The translations under genes were made by a program, and so were the position numbers. Source: an uncultured Ferrovum sp. (GTDB lineage Bacteria > Pseudomonadota > Gammaproteobacteria > Burkholderiales > Ferrovaceae). From it: 64,000 nt of DNA. Every line of letters starts with the position of its first letter. Positions within the stretch are counted from its first letter, which is position 1. Below are positions 55,148 to 64,000 of this stretch, one piece after another. Under the pieces are notes generated by a model, which was not told the origin of the DNA, ran no database searches, and saw nothing but the letters and a program-made list of their open reading frames with translations. The DNA is taken from contig CAITLJ010000035.1 of NCBI GenBank assembly GCA_903893215.1, positions 70,283-134,282 of the forward strand. The letters run 5' to 3'.

Positions 55148-56617
55148 TCAACGCCCGTCGGCCATCTTGGCGACCCCACCCCAGCCGCCCCCCAAGGCCT
55201 TGTATACGGCCACCAGCGACGTGGCTGCCGCAGTCTGCGACTGACTCAGCCGATCCTGATCCGACAACAGGGAACGCTGGGCATCCAGCACGCTCAGAAA
55301 ATCGGTCTTGCCTGCCTCATAGCGTGCCTGCGCCAGCCGGGCTGCTTCGGTCGAAGCCTCCACGGCACGCTGCAGGCTGTCCTGCTGCTGCTGGGTGCGG
55401 CTGTAGGTGACAAGAGCGTCGTCCACGTCTTCCAGTGCAACCAGCACGGTTTTCTCGTAGGTGGCCAGCGCCGCATTGGTGCGCGCTTCGTTGGCGCGGA
55501 TCTGGCTGCGCAGGGAACCAAAATCGAAAGGCGTCCAACTCAACGCCGCACCGAAATTGTAGATGAAGGCGTCGTTACGCGGGAGCGTTGCCAGACTGCC
55601 TGCATTCAGACCCAGCATGCCCGTCAGGCTGATCGACGGAAACAGGGCTGCAGTGGCTACCCCGATACCGGCATTGGCCGCCGCCAGCTGGCGCTCGGCC
55701 ACCCGGATATCCGGCCGCTGCCGTAGCAGTTGCGCAGGTGCCCCGACGTTGGCCAGAGGTGCCAGGCCAGGCAGTGGCTTGGGCTGCGCTACCAGCGCCT
55801 CGGCAGCCTTGGGAGGCTGACCGGTCAGCACTGCGATCCGGTAAGCACTGCGCGCAATCGCCGCCTGGTATCCCGGCAGCGTCGCCTGGGTGGACGCCAC
55901 CAATGCGCGCGCACGCGCCGTATCCAGCGCAGTGCCGCGCCCCAATTGTTCCAGGGAATTCACCAGCGTCAGGTTGTCCTGCTGGTTGCGCAGGGCCGCC
56001 TCGGCGATCTGCAGCTGTTGCTGGGTGCCACGCAGGGTGAAATAGGTGCTCGCCAGCTCGCCGGCCAGGCTCACCTGCGCCGCCTGCACGCCGGCTTCGC
56101 TGGCGGCCACGAGCGCACCTGCGGCCTCGCGACCACGGGCGAACTTGCCGAACAGGTCGATTTCCCAGCGCGCATCTGGCAGGTCGACCGTATCGATGGT
56201 CTTGGTACGGCTGGCACGGTCACCCGGAAACAGGGTCTGCCCGATCACCTCGCGGTTGGTGCCTGCAGCCAGCGCCACACCAGGACGACTCGCCGCCTCG
56301 GCGCCAAGCAGATTGGCCCGGGCCTCCTGCAGCCGTGCCTGCGCAATGCGCAGGTCGGGATTGGCCGTGATGGCCTGCTGCATCAAGGTATTGAGTATTT
56401 CGTCGTGAAATCCGGTCCAGAATACGGCCACGTCCACTGCACCTGCCGCTGCCGGCGCACCAGCGACCGCGTTGACATAAGCCGACGGCACTGTGGCGTT
56501 GTCCGGCGCATGGTAATCCGGCCCCACCGTGATGCAGCCCGACAACGCCAGCGTGGCACCGATGGCGGCTGCCAGCGGCCGGCGCCGGGAGATATCCCGA
56601 ATGCTTGTGTGCTTCAT
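55148..56617 (-). CDS. TolC-family outer membrane efflux lipoprotein (OprN-like), second system
   Basis: A 489-residue outer membrane factor. The N-terminus carries a basic segment, a hydrophobic stretch and a lipobox (LALSGC), so it is a lipoprotein. Two OEP repeats are visible, starting near ITANPDLRIAQARLQEAR and LLRQRPDIRVAERQLAAANAGIGVA. The start overlaps the upstream permease stop. It completes the tripartite system as the last gene. Confidence 0.93.
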   Translation of the reverse strand: MKHTSIRDISRRRPLAAAIGATLALSGCITVGPDYHAPDNATVPSAYVNAVAGAPAAAGAVDVAVFWTGFHDEILNTLMQQAITANPDLRIAQARLQEARANLLGAEAASRPGVALAAGTNREVIGQTLFPGDRASRTKTIDTVDLPDARWEIDLFGKFARGREAAGALVAASEAGVQAAQVSLAGELASTYFTLRGTQQQLQIAEAALRNQQDNLTLVNSLEQLGRGTALDTARARALVASTQATLPGYQAAIARSAYRIAVLTGQPPKAAEALVAQPKPLPGLAPLANVGAPAQLLRQRPDIRVAERQLAAANAGIGVATAALFPSISLTGMLGLNAGSLATLPRNDAFIYNFGAALSWTPFDFGSLRSQIRANEARTNAALATYEKTVLVALEDVDDALVTYSRTQQQQDSLQRAVEASTEAARLAQARYEAGKTDFLSVLDAQRSLLSDQDRLSQSQTAAATSLVAVYKALGGGWGGVAKMADGR

Positions 56618-59600
56618 GCTGCGCTCCTTTGCTTGCGCCCACGGATCACCGCATAAAACACCGGTGTCAGGAAAATGCCGAACACGGTCACGCCGATCAT
56701 GCCGGAGAACACGGCAATCCCCATCGCCCGACGCATTTCAGCGCCAGCGCCACTACCCACGATCAGCGGCACCACACCGGCGCAAAACGCGATCGAGGTC
56801 ATCAGGATGGGACGCAGCCGCATGCGACAGGCATGCACCACAGCAGCGACCGCACTTTCCCCCCCCTCCTCCAGCTCCTTGGCAAACTCGACGATCAGGA
56901 TGGCGTTCTTGCAGGCCAGCCCCATCAACACCACCAGCGCGATCTGGGTGAACAGGTTGATATCGCCTGGCTGCATGAAGGGCGGCAGCCGGCTGATCCA
57001 TACCCCCGCCAGCGCACTCAGGATGCACATCGGCACGATCAGGATGATCACCAGTGGAAGCGACCAGCTCTCATAGGTCGCAGCCAGCACCAGGAACACC
57101 AGCAGCACGCACAGTGGCAGGATGTAAACCAGCGTGTTGCCGGCAATCTTTTCCTGATACACCAGTTCGGTCCACTGGTAACCCATGCCCCTTGGCAGCG
57201 AGCTGTTCAGGATGCGTTCCATTTCAGCTTGCGCCTGGCCTGAGCTGATGCCGGGCTTTGGGCCGCCGTTGATGTCAGCCGAGTAATACCCGTTGTACCG
57301 CGTCACGCTTGCCGGCCCGAAGGTGGGCTTGACCGTCATCAGTGCACCAAGGGGTACCATTTCGCCGCGCTGGTTACGCACCTTGAGCAGCGCAATGTCC
57401 TCAGCCTTGGCGCGATATTGCGCGTCCGCCTGCACCACCACCTGGTAGGTCTTGCCGAAGCGGTTGAAGTCGTTGACGTACAGCGAACCCAGATAGGTCT
57501 GCATGGTGTCGTAAACGTCATTCAGCCGCACGCCCATCTGCTTGGCGCGGGTACGGTCTATGTCGGCAAACAGCTGCGGCACGTTGATCTGGTAATTGCT
57601 GTAGGCCAGACCGATCGGCGATTTCGGGTTGCCGTAGATCTGGCCAAGCGCTCCCCAGGTCGCGCCGAACAGGGCCTGCTCACCTGCCGCCTCGCGATCG
57701 ACCACCTGCACCTTGAAGCCGCCAGCGTTCCCCAGCCCGGACACCGCCGGCGGCGGCACCACGAACATCTGCGCCCCCTGAATCTGCTGGATCGCCCCAT
57801 TGACGTTGCCAAGGATGGCCCCCAGGCTTTTTTGCGGCGAAGTGCGCTTGTCAAAGTCCTCAAGCCCGAAGAACACGATGCCGGCATTTGGCAGGTTGCT
57901 GAAACCGTTGATCGAGAGACCGGGGAACGCCACCGAGTGCTCGATGCCCGGCACCTTGAGTGCGATCTCGCTCATGCGACGGATCACCGCATCCGTGCGC
58001 TCCAGCGAGGAGCCTTCCGGCAACTGCGCAATACCGATCAGGTACTGTTTGTCCGGCGCGGGTACAAATCCCGGCGGCAGCGCGGTGAAGATCAGGCCGG
58101 TGCAGGCGATCAGCACGGCGTAGAGGCTGAGCACCTTGGCTCGGTGGCTCAGACTGGCGGTCACGCCGCGGCTGTAGCCCTCGGACGTGCGGCCAAAGAA
58201 GCGGTTGAAGCCGGCAAAGAACCGACCAAACAGTGCGTCCATCACGCGGGTCAGGCGATCCTTGGGCGCGTCGTGACTGCGCAGCAGGATGGCGGCCAGC
58301 GCCGGCGAGAGGGTCAGCGAATTGAATGCCGAGATCACCGTGGAGATGGTAATGGTCACGGCGAACTGGCGATAAAACTGCCCGTTCAGGCCGGATACGA
58401 AGGCCAGCGGAATGAACACGGCGCTCAGCACCAGCGCGATCGCGATAATCGGGCCGGCCACTTCCTGCATGGCTTTGACCGTGGCGTCGTGCGCCGACAG
58501 GCCGGCGCCGATGTTGCGCTCCACGTTTTCCACCACCACGATCGCATCGTCCACCACGATACCGATCGCCAGCACCAGGCCGAACAGGGTAAGGGTGTTG
58601 ATCGAAAAGCCAAGCGCCAGCAGTACCGCGAAGGTGCCCACCACCGATACCGGCACGGCGATCAGCGGAATGATCGAGGCGCGCCATGTCTGCAGGAACA
58701 GGATCACCACCAGCACCACCAGCAGCACCGCCTCGACGAGGGTGTGGATCACCTTCTCGATCGAGGTCTGCACAAAACGGGTCGGGTCGTAGACGATGGC
58801 GTAATCCATGCCCTGCGGGAAGTCTTTCTTGAGGCGCTCCATCGTCTCGCGCACGCCAGCGGCCAGCGACAGGGCGTTCGAACTGGGTGCCTGAAACACC
58901 GCGACTGCCGCCGCTTCCTTGTTGTCGAGCAGGCTGCGCAGCGAAAAACTGCCAGCACTCAGCTCCACCCGCCCCACGTCTTTCACACGCACGATCGAAC
59001 CGTCTTTGGTATCGGCGTTGATGATCACGTTGCCGAAATCTTCTTCGCTCTGCAGGCGCCCGCGCGCATTTACCGACAGCTGGAATTCGACCCCTTTGGG
59101 CGCCGGTTGCGCTCCCACCACACCGGCGGCCACCTGGGTGTTCTGCTCACGAATGGCATTGATCACGTCGCTGGACGCCAGATTGCGCGCCGCCAGTTTC
59201 TGCGGATCCAGCCACACGCGCATGGCGTAGTCACCACCACCGAACAGGATCACGCTGCCCATGCCCGGCAGGCGCAGCAGTTCATCGCGCACGCGCAGGT
59301 TGGCGTAGTTGTGCAGATAGGTGGTGTCGTAGCGTCCATCCGGCGAGATCAGATGCACCACCATGGTCAGGTCGGGTGAGGACTTTTCGGTGGTCACACC
59401 AATCTGCCGGGTGATGTCCGGCAGGCGCGGAAGTGCGCGATTGATCCGGTTCTGCACGGCCGTCTCGGCCACTTCCGGATTGGTGCCGATCTTGAACGTG
59501 ACGGTCAGGGTCATCGAACCGTCGGACGTGGCCTGACTGGAGTAATACAGCACGTTCTCCACGCCATTGATCTGCTCCTCCAGCGGGGTGGCCACGGTTT

Positions 59601-59781
59601 CGGCAATCACGCGCGGGTTGGCACCGGGAAACTGCGCACGCACCACTACGGTGGGCGGCGACACTTCCGGGTATTCGGAAATGGGCAGCCGGAAAATTGA
59701 AATCAGGCCGATCAGGAAAATCAGGATCGACAGCACCGCCGCAAAGCGCGGCCGGTCAATGAAAAAGCGCGAGATATCCAC
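56614..59781 (-). CDS. RND efflux permease (MexF/OqxB-like), second system
   Basis: A 1055-residue proton-driven drug exporter of the HAE1 family. The N-terminus MDISRFFIDRPRFAAVLSIL and the block FPGANPRVIAETVATPLEEQ are close to the MexF/OqxB group as I know it. The proton-relay segment is GIVVDDAIVVVENVERN. The C-terminal half repeats the fold (GLACKNAILIVEFAKE). It lies 12 bases after the adaptor gene and overlaps the channel gene by four bases. Chloramphenicol and quinolone-type export is known for that group and is inferred here. Confidence 0.94.
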   Translation of the reverse strand: MDISRFFIDRPRFAAVLSILIFLIGLISIFRLPISEYPEVSPPTVVVRAQFPGANPRVIAETVATPLEEQINGVENVLYYSSQATSDGSMTLTVTFKIGTNPEVAETAVQNRINRALPRLPDITRQIGVTTEKSSPDLTMVVHLISPDGRYDTTYLHNYANLRVRDELLRLPGMGSVILFGGGDYAMRVWLDPQKLAARNLASSDVINAIREQNTQVAAGVVGAQPAPKGVEFQLSVNARGRLQSEEDFGNVIINADTKDGSIVRVKDVGRVELSAGSFSLRSLLDNKEAAAVAVFQAPSSNALSLAAGVRETMERLKKDFPQGMDYAIVYDPTRFVQTSIEKVIHTLVEAVLLVVLVVILFLQTWRASIIPLIAVPVSVVGTFAVLLALGFSINTLTLFGLVLAIGIVVDDAIVVVENVERNIGAGLSAHDATVKAMQEVAGPIIAIALVLSAVFIPLAFVSGLNGQFYRQFAVTITISTVISAFNSLTLSPALAAILLRSHDAPKDRLTRVMDALFGRFFAGFNRFFGRTSEGYSRGVTASLSHRAKVLSLYAVLIACTGLIFTALPPGFVPAPDKQYLIGIAQLPEGSSLERTDAVIRRMSEIALKVPGIEHSVAFPGLSINGFSNLPNAGIVFFGLEDFDKRTSPQKSLGAILGNVNGAIQQIQGAQMFVVPPPAVSGLGNAGGFKVQVVDREAAGEQALFGATWGALGQIYGNPKSPIGLAYSNYQINVPQLFADIDRTRAKQMGVRLNDVYDTMQTYLGSLYVNDFNRFGKTYQVVVQADAQYRAKAEDIALLKVRNQRGEMVPLGALMTVKPTFGPASVTRYNGYYSADINGGPKPGISSGQAQAEMERILNSSLPRGMGYQWTELVYQEKIAGNTLVYILPLCVLLVFLVLAATYESWSLPLVIILIVPMCILSALAGVWISRLPPFMQPGDINLFTQIALVVLMGLACKNAILIVEFAKELEEGGESAVAAVVHACRMRLRPILMTSIAFCAGVVPLIVGSGAGAEMRRAMGIAVFSGMIGVTVFGIFLTPVFYAVIRGRKQRSAA

Positions 59782-59793
59782 GTGGCGTCCCTT

Positions 59794-61089
59794 TTAACCG
59801 TGCTGACCAGCCGCCGGGGCGGGCTCGATCGGCATGCCCTGGACATCCACCTTGAGCGTTTCGGCCTTGACCGGCGCGCCCGGATGGGCGCGCTGCAGGC
59901 CATCCACCACCACCAGCTCATCCGCCTTCAGGCCGTCGGCAATCACACGCATCCCGTCCAGCAGCGGGCCAAGCTTGACCTCACGGAACTGGGCAGTGCC
60001 ATCCGCGGCCAGCACCAGCACGAATTTCTTGTTCTGGTCGGTACCAATGGCACGCTCCGGGGTGAGCACCGCAGCATGCGGTGCGCCGCCGCCGAGCTTG
60101 AGGCGGGCAAACAGGCCCGGGGTAAATTCGTGACCCGCGTTGTCGAATACTGCGCGCCCCTGAATCGAACCGGTCTGCGCATTGATGCGGTTGTCGACAA
60201 AGTCGACGGCACCGCGGTGCGGAAAGCCGGCTTCGTTGGCCAGCCCCATCTCGATCGTGTTGAGTCCCTTACGCGCGCCATTCCGGTTGCCTTCCCGGGC
60301 CAGGCGACCATATTTCAGGTAAATCTGCTCGCTGGCATCAAAGTACGCATAGATCGGCTGGGTAGACACCACGGTGGTAAGCACCGGGTCAGTGGCAGAC
60401 ACCAGATTGCCCACTGCAGCTGCGGGGTTGATGCGCGAGATGCGGCCATTGATCGGTGCACGCACCGAGGCATATTCCACGTTGAGCGCCGCAGCCTGCG
60501 TCGAGGCCAGCGCCGACTGCACGGCCGCCTGGGCCGCCTGGATGGCGGCGTCTGCGCTTTGCACAGCCGACATCTGCTGGTCGAGTTCCTGCTGCGAACC
60601 GGCCTTCACTTCCACCAGCTTTTGCGTGCGCGACAAATCAGTGCGCGCCAGCGCGGCTTGTGTGCGGGCGGTCACCAGCTGGGCTTCCGCCTTGGCGTGC
60701 TCGGCTTCGGCGCGCGCCAGCTCCGCCTTGTAGGGGCGGGCATCAATGCTGAACAGCAGGTCGCCCTTCTTCACATCCTGCCCCTCATGGAAGTGGACCT
60801 GCTCGATCGCGCCGGCCACCCGGGCGCGGATGTCAACGGTCTGGGTGGCCTCCAGGCGACCACTGAATTCGTCAAAGTCCTGCACTTCGCGCTGCACAGC
60901 AGGCGCCACCGAGACGGCCGGGGCCATCGGCGCCCCGCCACCCGGGCCACCCTCACCATGCGGACCACTGCAAGCGGCCAGTCCAAGCGCAGCGGCCAGC
61001 CAGAGGGGCAGCAGCAGATGGTGGATACGCGTCACCGCGTCTGAACCGGATCGGGGCGCCATCACGGACGCAGGGGCAGCGGTGTTCAT
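59794..61089 (-). CDS. RND efflux periplasmic adaptor lipoprotein (MexE-like), second system
   Basis: A 431-residue adaptor with an N-terminal signal ending in the lipobox LAAC, so it is anchored in the inner membrane by lipid. The lipoyl half-motifs flank a long coiled-coil hairpin rich in Ala/Gln/Glu (about residues 110-200), followed by YASVRAPINGRISRINPAA and the beta-barrel. ATG 61089 has GGAG six bases upstream, preferred over an in-frame TTG at 61101. It is the first gene of the operon, divergent from a LysR gene. Confidence 0.93.
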   Translation of the reverse strand: MNTAAPASVMAPRSGSDAVTRIHHLLLPLWLAAALGLAACSGPHGEGGPGGGAPMAPAVSVAPAVQREVQDFDEFSGRLEATQTVDIRARVAGAIEQVHFHEGQDVKKGDLLFSIDARPYKAELARAEAEHAKAEAQLVTARTQAALARTDLSRTQKLVEVKAGSQQELDQQMSAVQSADAAIQAAQAAVQSALASTQAAALNVEYASVRAPINGRISRINPAAAVGNLVSATDPVLTTVVSTQPIYAYFDASEQIYLKYGRLAREGNRNGARKGLNTIEMGLANEAGFPHRGAVDFVDNRINAQTGSIQGRAVFDNAGHEFTPGLFARLKLGGGAPHAAVLTPERAIGTDQNKKFVLVLAADGTAQFREVKLGPLLDGMRVIADGLKADELVVVDGLQRAHPGAPVKAETLKVDVQGMPIEPAPAAGQHG

Positions 61090-61171
61090 GCAGTTCTCCA
61101 AAACGCAATCTGTAAGCGGGCAGTCTATCGCGATGCAGCATGGCGATGCTGGTCACTGTAAGGGCTGTTAA

Positions 61172-61201
61172 CGTATATTTGAAACCGATAAATCACATAC
61201 G
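61172..61201. promoter_or_regulatory. LysR-type operator candidate between efflux operon and its regulator
   Basis: An imperfect palindrome with outer arms CGTAT/ATACG and inner ATTT/AAAT lies in the 122-base divergent spacer, close to the LysR start. LysR regulators typically bind such AT-rich dyads and control both directions. Function is inferred. Confidence 0.5.
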
Positions 61202-61211
61202 ACCCATCGTC

Positions 61212-62123
61212 ATGAACGATTTGCGCAGTATCGATCTGAATTTGCTGGTCTCACTCGACGCCCTGCTCGACGAGTGCAATGTGACCCGCGCCAGCCGCCG
61301 TCTACACCTGAGTCAGTCCTCACTTTCAGCGCAACTCGCCCGGCTGAGGGTATTGCTGCGCGACCCCTTGCTGATTCCGGCGAGCACGGGACGGGGCATG
61401 ACCCCCACCGCACGCGCCCTTGCGCTGGCTGCCCCGCTGCGCGCCGTACTGAAAGACCTGGAGACGGTGCTGAGCGCACAACCCAGTTTTGATCCCTTGC
61501 AGGACACGCGCACGTTCCAGATTGCGGCGAGCGACAGCGCCGTGATGGACATTGGCCTGTCCTTGATGAAAAGCCTGAACCGCAGCGCCGGGACCGGAGT
61601 GCGGGTAGCCTTCCGCTCGCCGGACATGCGCCTGGTGACCGAGCAGCTGGAAAGCGGCGAGGTCGACCTCCTGATCGGACCGGCCATGTTCATGCCGGCC
61701 AGTACCAAACGCCGCGGACTGTTCACCGAGCAGTTCGTGCTGGCCCAGCGCAAGGGACATCCGCGCGGCATACAGGCGCTCACGCTGGAAGAGTATTGCG
61801 GCCTGCGCCACATGTTGGTGTCGCCCTCGGGAGGCAGCTTTTTGGGTGCGGTGGATGAGCAGCTCGTAAAACTGGGTGCGCACCGCCAGGTTGTGCTGTC
61901 GGTACAGCACTTCACGCTGGCGACCGCCGTGCTGCAGGCCACCGATTACGTCTCCACCCTGCCCGCCCGGCTGCTGCGCCACCATCTCGATAGCCTGGAT
62001 ACCTTGGTCCTGCCCTTCGCCATGCCCACGTTCGAAATCAGCATGGCCTGGCATCCGCGCAACCAGCTGGACCCGGGGGCCGTATGGTTGCGCGAACGGG
62101 TCCTGGAGGCCAGCCGGGACTGA
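61212..62123 (+). CDS. LysR-family regulator of the efflux operon (MexT-like)
   Basis: A 303-residue LysR regulator. The HTH covers residues 7-65 (IDLNLLVSLDALLDECNVTRASRRLHLSQSSLSAQLARLR, in parts). The start DLRSIDLNLLV, the segment GRGMTPTARAL and the C-terminal EISMAWHPRNQLDPGAVWLRE resemble the MexT/NodD-like subgroup. It is divergent from a MexEF-OprN-like operon, the context in which MexT is known as activator. ATG 61212 begins the conserved HTH. The effector is unknown. Confidence 0.88.
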   Translation: MNDLRSIDLNLLVSLDALLDECNVTRASRRLHLSQSSLSAQLARLRVLLRDPLLIPASTGRGMTPTARALALAAPLRAVLKDLETVLSAQPSFDPLQDTRTFQIAASDSAVMDIGLSLMKSLNRSAGTGVRVAFRSPDMRLVTEQLESGEVDLLIGPAMFMPASTKRRGLFTEQFVLAQRKGHPRGIQALTLEEYCGLRHMLVSPSGGSFLGAVDEQLVKLGAHRQVVLSVQHFTLATAVLQATDYVSTLPARLLRHHLDSLDTLVLPFAMPTFEISMAWHPRNQLDPGAVWLRERVLEASRD

Positions 62124-62140
62124 TCAGCTGCCGCAGGCCG

Positions 62141-63064
62141 TTACCCCGGCTTGCCCGCATCCCACGCCCGGGCGAGCGCGTCCAGCGCACACCGGACGGC
62201 CGGCCGCTGCAGCACCGCGGTGCGACAGACCAGACCCAACGTGGCCGGCAGGCGCACCCGGTCGGCCACAGCCACACCCTGCACCTGAAGCTCATGAATG
62301 GCGATGGCATCGCGGCACAGGCTGAGGCCCACCCCGGAGCGCACCAGAGCCAGCATCGAGGCTTCCTGATCGACCAGCGCCACACCGGTGAGCGCAAGTC
62401 CAAGCGGCGCGAGCGCCCGCGACAGCAAGCGGTGATGCACGGACGCTGGCGGGGTCAGTATCCAGGGCAGCTCGGCCAAATCCGGCCAATCGCGGCCGCG
62501 CAAGCGCGCCTGCCAACCGGGCGGCGCGATCACCTGATAGTCGAACCGGGTGAGCTCGACAAAATGCATGCCATGCAGGCTTACATCGTCCGCCCCGGCT
62601 GCCACGTAATAGCCGACATCCAGATCCCCCTGCTGCACCGCTGTCAGCACCTCTCCGCTCATCCGCTGCTGCAGTTCAGGCTGCAGGTCGGGGGCCAGCC
62701 CGACCAGCGCGGACAAAAAAGCCCCAAGCCGGGTGAACTCGGGATCGAGGATGGTGCCCACCCGAAGCACACCACGCACCGACTGGCCGACATGCTGGGC
62801 GGCCAGCGCAAAGGCTTCGAGGGCCGCCAGACTGCGCTCGGCATGGGGCAGCAGGGCCATGCCGTCACGGGTCAAGGTAAGGCCATGTGGCGCACGGGCA
62901 AACAGGGTCAGACCACAGTCATGGGCCAGATGGCGTAATTGCAGGCTGACCGCAGGCTGGCTCAGGTTGAGCAGACGCGCAGCGCCGGACACTGTGCCCA
63001 GCCGCGCCACGGCCACGAAGGCGCGCAGGGCACGCAAATCAGCCGCCGGAGCGATATTTGCCAA
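62141..63064 (-). CDS. LysR-family transcriptional regulator divergent from mmsA
   Basis: A 307-residue LysR regulator with an N-terminal HTH ([37 protein letters not shown] in parts) and an effector domain starting near [13 protein letters not shown]. The likely start is TTG 63064, with GGAG eight bases upstream; no ATG or GTG fits before the HTH. The Shine-Dalgarno overlaps one arm of a dyad, which suggests autoregulation. It is divergent from mmsA and probably controls it. The inducer may be a branched-chain catabolite, by analogy only. Confidence 0.88.
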   Translation of the reverse strand: MANIAPAADLRALRAFVAVARLGTVSGAARLLNLSQPAVSLQLRHLAHDCGLTLFARAPHGLTLTRDGMALLPHAERSLAALEAFALAAQHVGQSVRGVLRVGTILDPEFTRLGAFLSALVGLAPDLQPELQQRMSGEVLTAVQQGDLDVGYYVAAGADDVSLHGMHFVELTRFDYQVIAPPGWQARLRGRDWPDLAELPWILTPPASVHHRLLSRALAPLGLALTGVALVDQEASMLALVRSGVGLSLCRDAIAIHELQVQGVAVADRVRLPATLGLVCRTAVLQRPAVRCALDALARAWDAGKPG

Positions 63065-63073
63065 ACTAATAAC

Positions 63074-63104
63074 TCCAATTACGTCAAATCATTGGAAATT
63101 CAAT
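63074..63104. promoter_or_regulatory. LysR-type operator in the mmsA divergent spacer
   Basis: TCCAAT (63074-63079) and ATTGGA (63091-63096) are perfect inverted repeats separated by 11 bases, with the LysR T-N11-A geometry. The right arm is reused in a second dyad, ATTG-N6-CAAT (63091-63104). The site covers the LysR ribosome site and lies 41 bases before mmsA. Confidence 0.6.
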
Positions 63105-63145
63105 CACAAATCCGCCAGACTCGGGGCAATCTGAGGAGAAAATTC

Positions 63146-64000
63146 ATGAGCAAAGCTTATATCGGCAATTACATCAACGGTGCTATCACGACCGCCAGTG
63201 GCACGCGCACCCAGTACGTGTTCAATCCGGCCACGGGTGTCGTCAGCGGCCAGGTCGGTCTGTCCACCCAAGCGGATGTGGACACGGCGGTGCGCGCAGC
63301 GCGGGCCGCCTTCCCGGCTTGGGCCGAAATGCCCCCGATTCGTCGTGCACGGATCATGAACCGCTTCCTCGCCCTGATGAACGAACACAAACTTCGCCTG
63401 GCTGCCGCCATCACTGCCGAACATGGCAAGGTGCTGTCGGATGCCGCCGGCGAAGTCGACCGCGCCATCGACGTGGTGGAATTCGCCTGCGGCATTCCGC
63501 AACTGCTCAAGGGCGACTACACCGACCAGGTGAGCACAGGCATCGACAACTGGACCTTCCGCCAGCCACTCGGCGTGGTGGCTGGCATCACTCCCTTCAA
63601 TTTTCCGGTCATGGTCCCGGCCTGGATGTTCCCGGTGGCGATTGCTGCCGGCAACACGTTCGTGCTCAAGCCCAGTCCGACGGATCCCACCCCGTCGCTG
63701 ATCGTTGCTGAATTGCTGAAAGAGGCCGGACTGCCCGATGGCGTATTCAATGTGGTGCAGGGCGACAAGGAAGCCGTGGACGCCCTGCTCGGCCACCCCG
63801 ATGTGATGGCGGTCTCCTTCGTGGGCAGCACACCGATTGCCAACTATATTTATGAAACGGGCGCCCACCACGGCAAACGGGTGCAAGCCCTCGGCGGTGC
63901 CAAGAACCATCTGGTGGTGATGCCGGACGCCGACCTGCCCAAGACCGTCGATGCCCTGATGGGTGCCGCCTACGGTTCGGCTGGCGAACGCTGCATGGCG
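63146..64000 (+). CDS. mmsA: CoA-acylating methylmalonate-semialdehyde dehydrogenase (partial)
   Basis: The first 285 codons of an aldehyde dehydrogenase of the MmsA type, cut by the window end. This NAD-dependent enzyme converts methylmalonate semialdehyde to propionyl-CoA in valine degradation. Diagnostic segments are [59 protein letters not shown] and [10 protein letters not shown], followed by the catalytic Cys in GSAGERCMA at the very edge. AGGAG lies before ATG 63146. It is divergent from a LysR gene. Confidence 0.93.
   Translation, partial: MSKAYIGNYINGAITTASGTRTQYVFNPATGVVSGQVGLSTQADVDTAVRAARAAFPAWAEMPPIRRARIMNRFLALMNEHKLRLAAAITAEHGKVLSDAAGEVDRAIDVVEFACGIPQLLKGDYTDQVSTGIDNWTFRQPLGVVAGITPFNFPVMVPAWMFPVAIAAGNTFVLKPSPTDPTPSLIVAELLKEAGLPDGVFNVVQGDKEAVDALLGHPDVMAVSFVGSTPIANYIYETGAHHGKRVQALGGAKNHLVVMPDADLPKTVDALMGAAYGSAGERCMA

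Noticed and set aside
54383-55726. 447-codon plus-strand frame across the leuA leader
   Set aside because: It crosses the leuA start, the leader and the channel gene end, with no coherent domain; the minus-strand features explain the region.
57418-59379. 653-codon plus-strand frame opposite the MexF-like permease
   Set aside because: Same shadow effect; composition is His/Arg/Gln-rich and no motif is present.
1-64000. CRISPR array, prophage, insertion sequence or tRNA genes
   Set aside because: No regularly spaced repeats, transposase, integrase, phage genes or tRNA cloverleaf were recognised by reading; a tRNAscan or ISfinder search was not possible.

Overview
The window is a high-GC chromosomal segment of a Gram-negative bacterium, most likely a betaproteobacterium. 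The main evidence is gene order. A complete division and cell-wall (dcw) cluster runs from mraZ to ftsZ. It continues through lpxC, a dciA-like gene, an M23 peptidase gene, secA, argJ, an ATPase gene and a MutT/ThiE-like fusion, an arrangement I associate with betaproteobacteria. LpxC, LpxL and three outer-membrane or lipoprotein efflux parts confirm an LPS-bearing outer membrane. Genus cannot be read from the sequence. No prophage, insertion sequence, CRISPR array or tRNA was recognised.

Layout. 1-4400: start of a probable mltG, ygfZ, a DUF4936 gene, a GNAT gene, lpxL, and a response regulator/soluble histidine kinase pair. 4403-11710: M23 peptidase, secA, argJ, ATPase, MutT fusion (all minus) and a divergent dciA-like gene. 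11788-28440 (minus): mraZ-rsmH-ftsL-ftsI-murE-murF-mraY-ftsW-murG-murC-murB-ftsQ-ftsA-ftsZ-lpxC. Most junctions overlap by 1-8 bases, and a promoter with a four-repeat MraZ operator lies at the head. murD and ddl are both absent from their usual slots. 28681-30127: RNase P RNA and pyrC. 30163-32693: Fur-box-like site, feoA, feoB and a small Cys-rich membrane protein gene. 32834-38661: first tripartite RND efflux operon. 38674-42147: a pseudokinase fused to a universal-stress domain, with its metallophosphoesterase partner, and divergent ybdL. 42187-46668: fadH, amidase, nadC. 46704-51691: a signalling cluster (CHASE hybrid kinase, degenerate kinase-like phosphotransfer protein, HTH-receiver protein, HDOD protein). 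51765-52992: spermidine-synthase-like protein and glutathione peroxidase. 53060-55013: leuA with a leucine-rich leader peptide. 55148-62123: a MexEF-OprN-like RND operon with a divergent MexT-like LysR gene. 62141-64000: a second LysR gene divergent from mmsA, which is cut by the window end.

How it fits together. The core is housekeeping: peptidoglycan precursor synthesis (MurB, C, E, F, G, MraY), septum assembly (FtsL, I, W, Q, A, Z), lipid A (LpxC, LpxL) and secretion (SecA). The sequence supports regulation at several points: MraZ autoregulation of dcw, leucine attenuation of leuA, Fur control of feo, and LysR sites at mmsA and the efflux operon. The least ordinary parts are the signalling cluster at 46.7-51.7 kb and the pseudokinase/phosphatase pair at 38.7-40.8 kb. 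Both contain proteins that keep a signalling fold but have lost catalytic residues.
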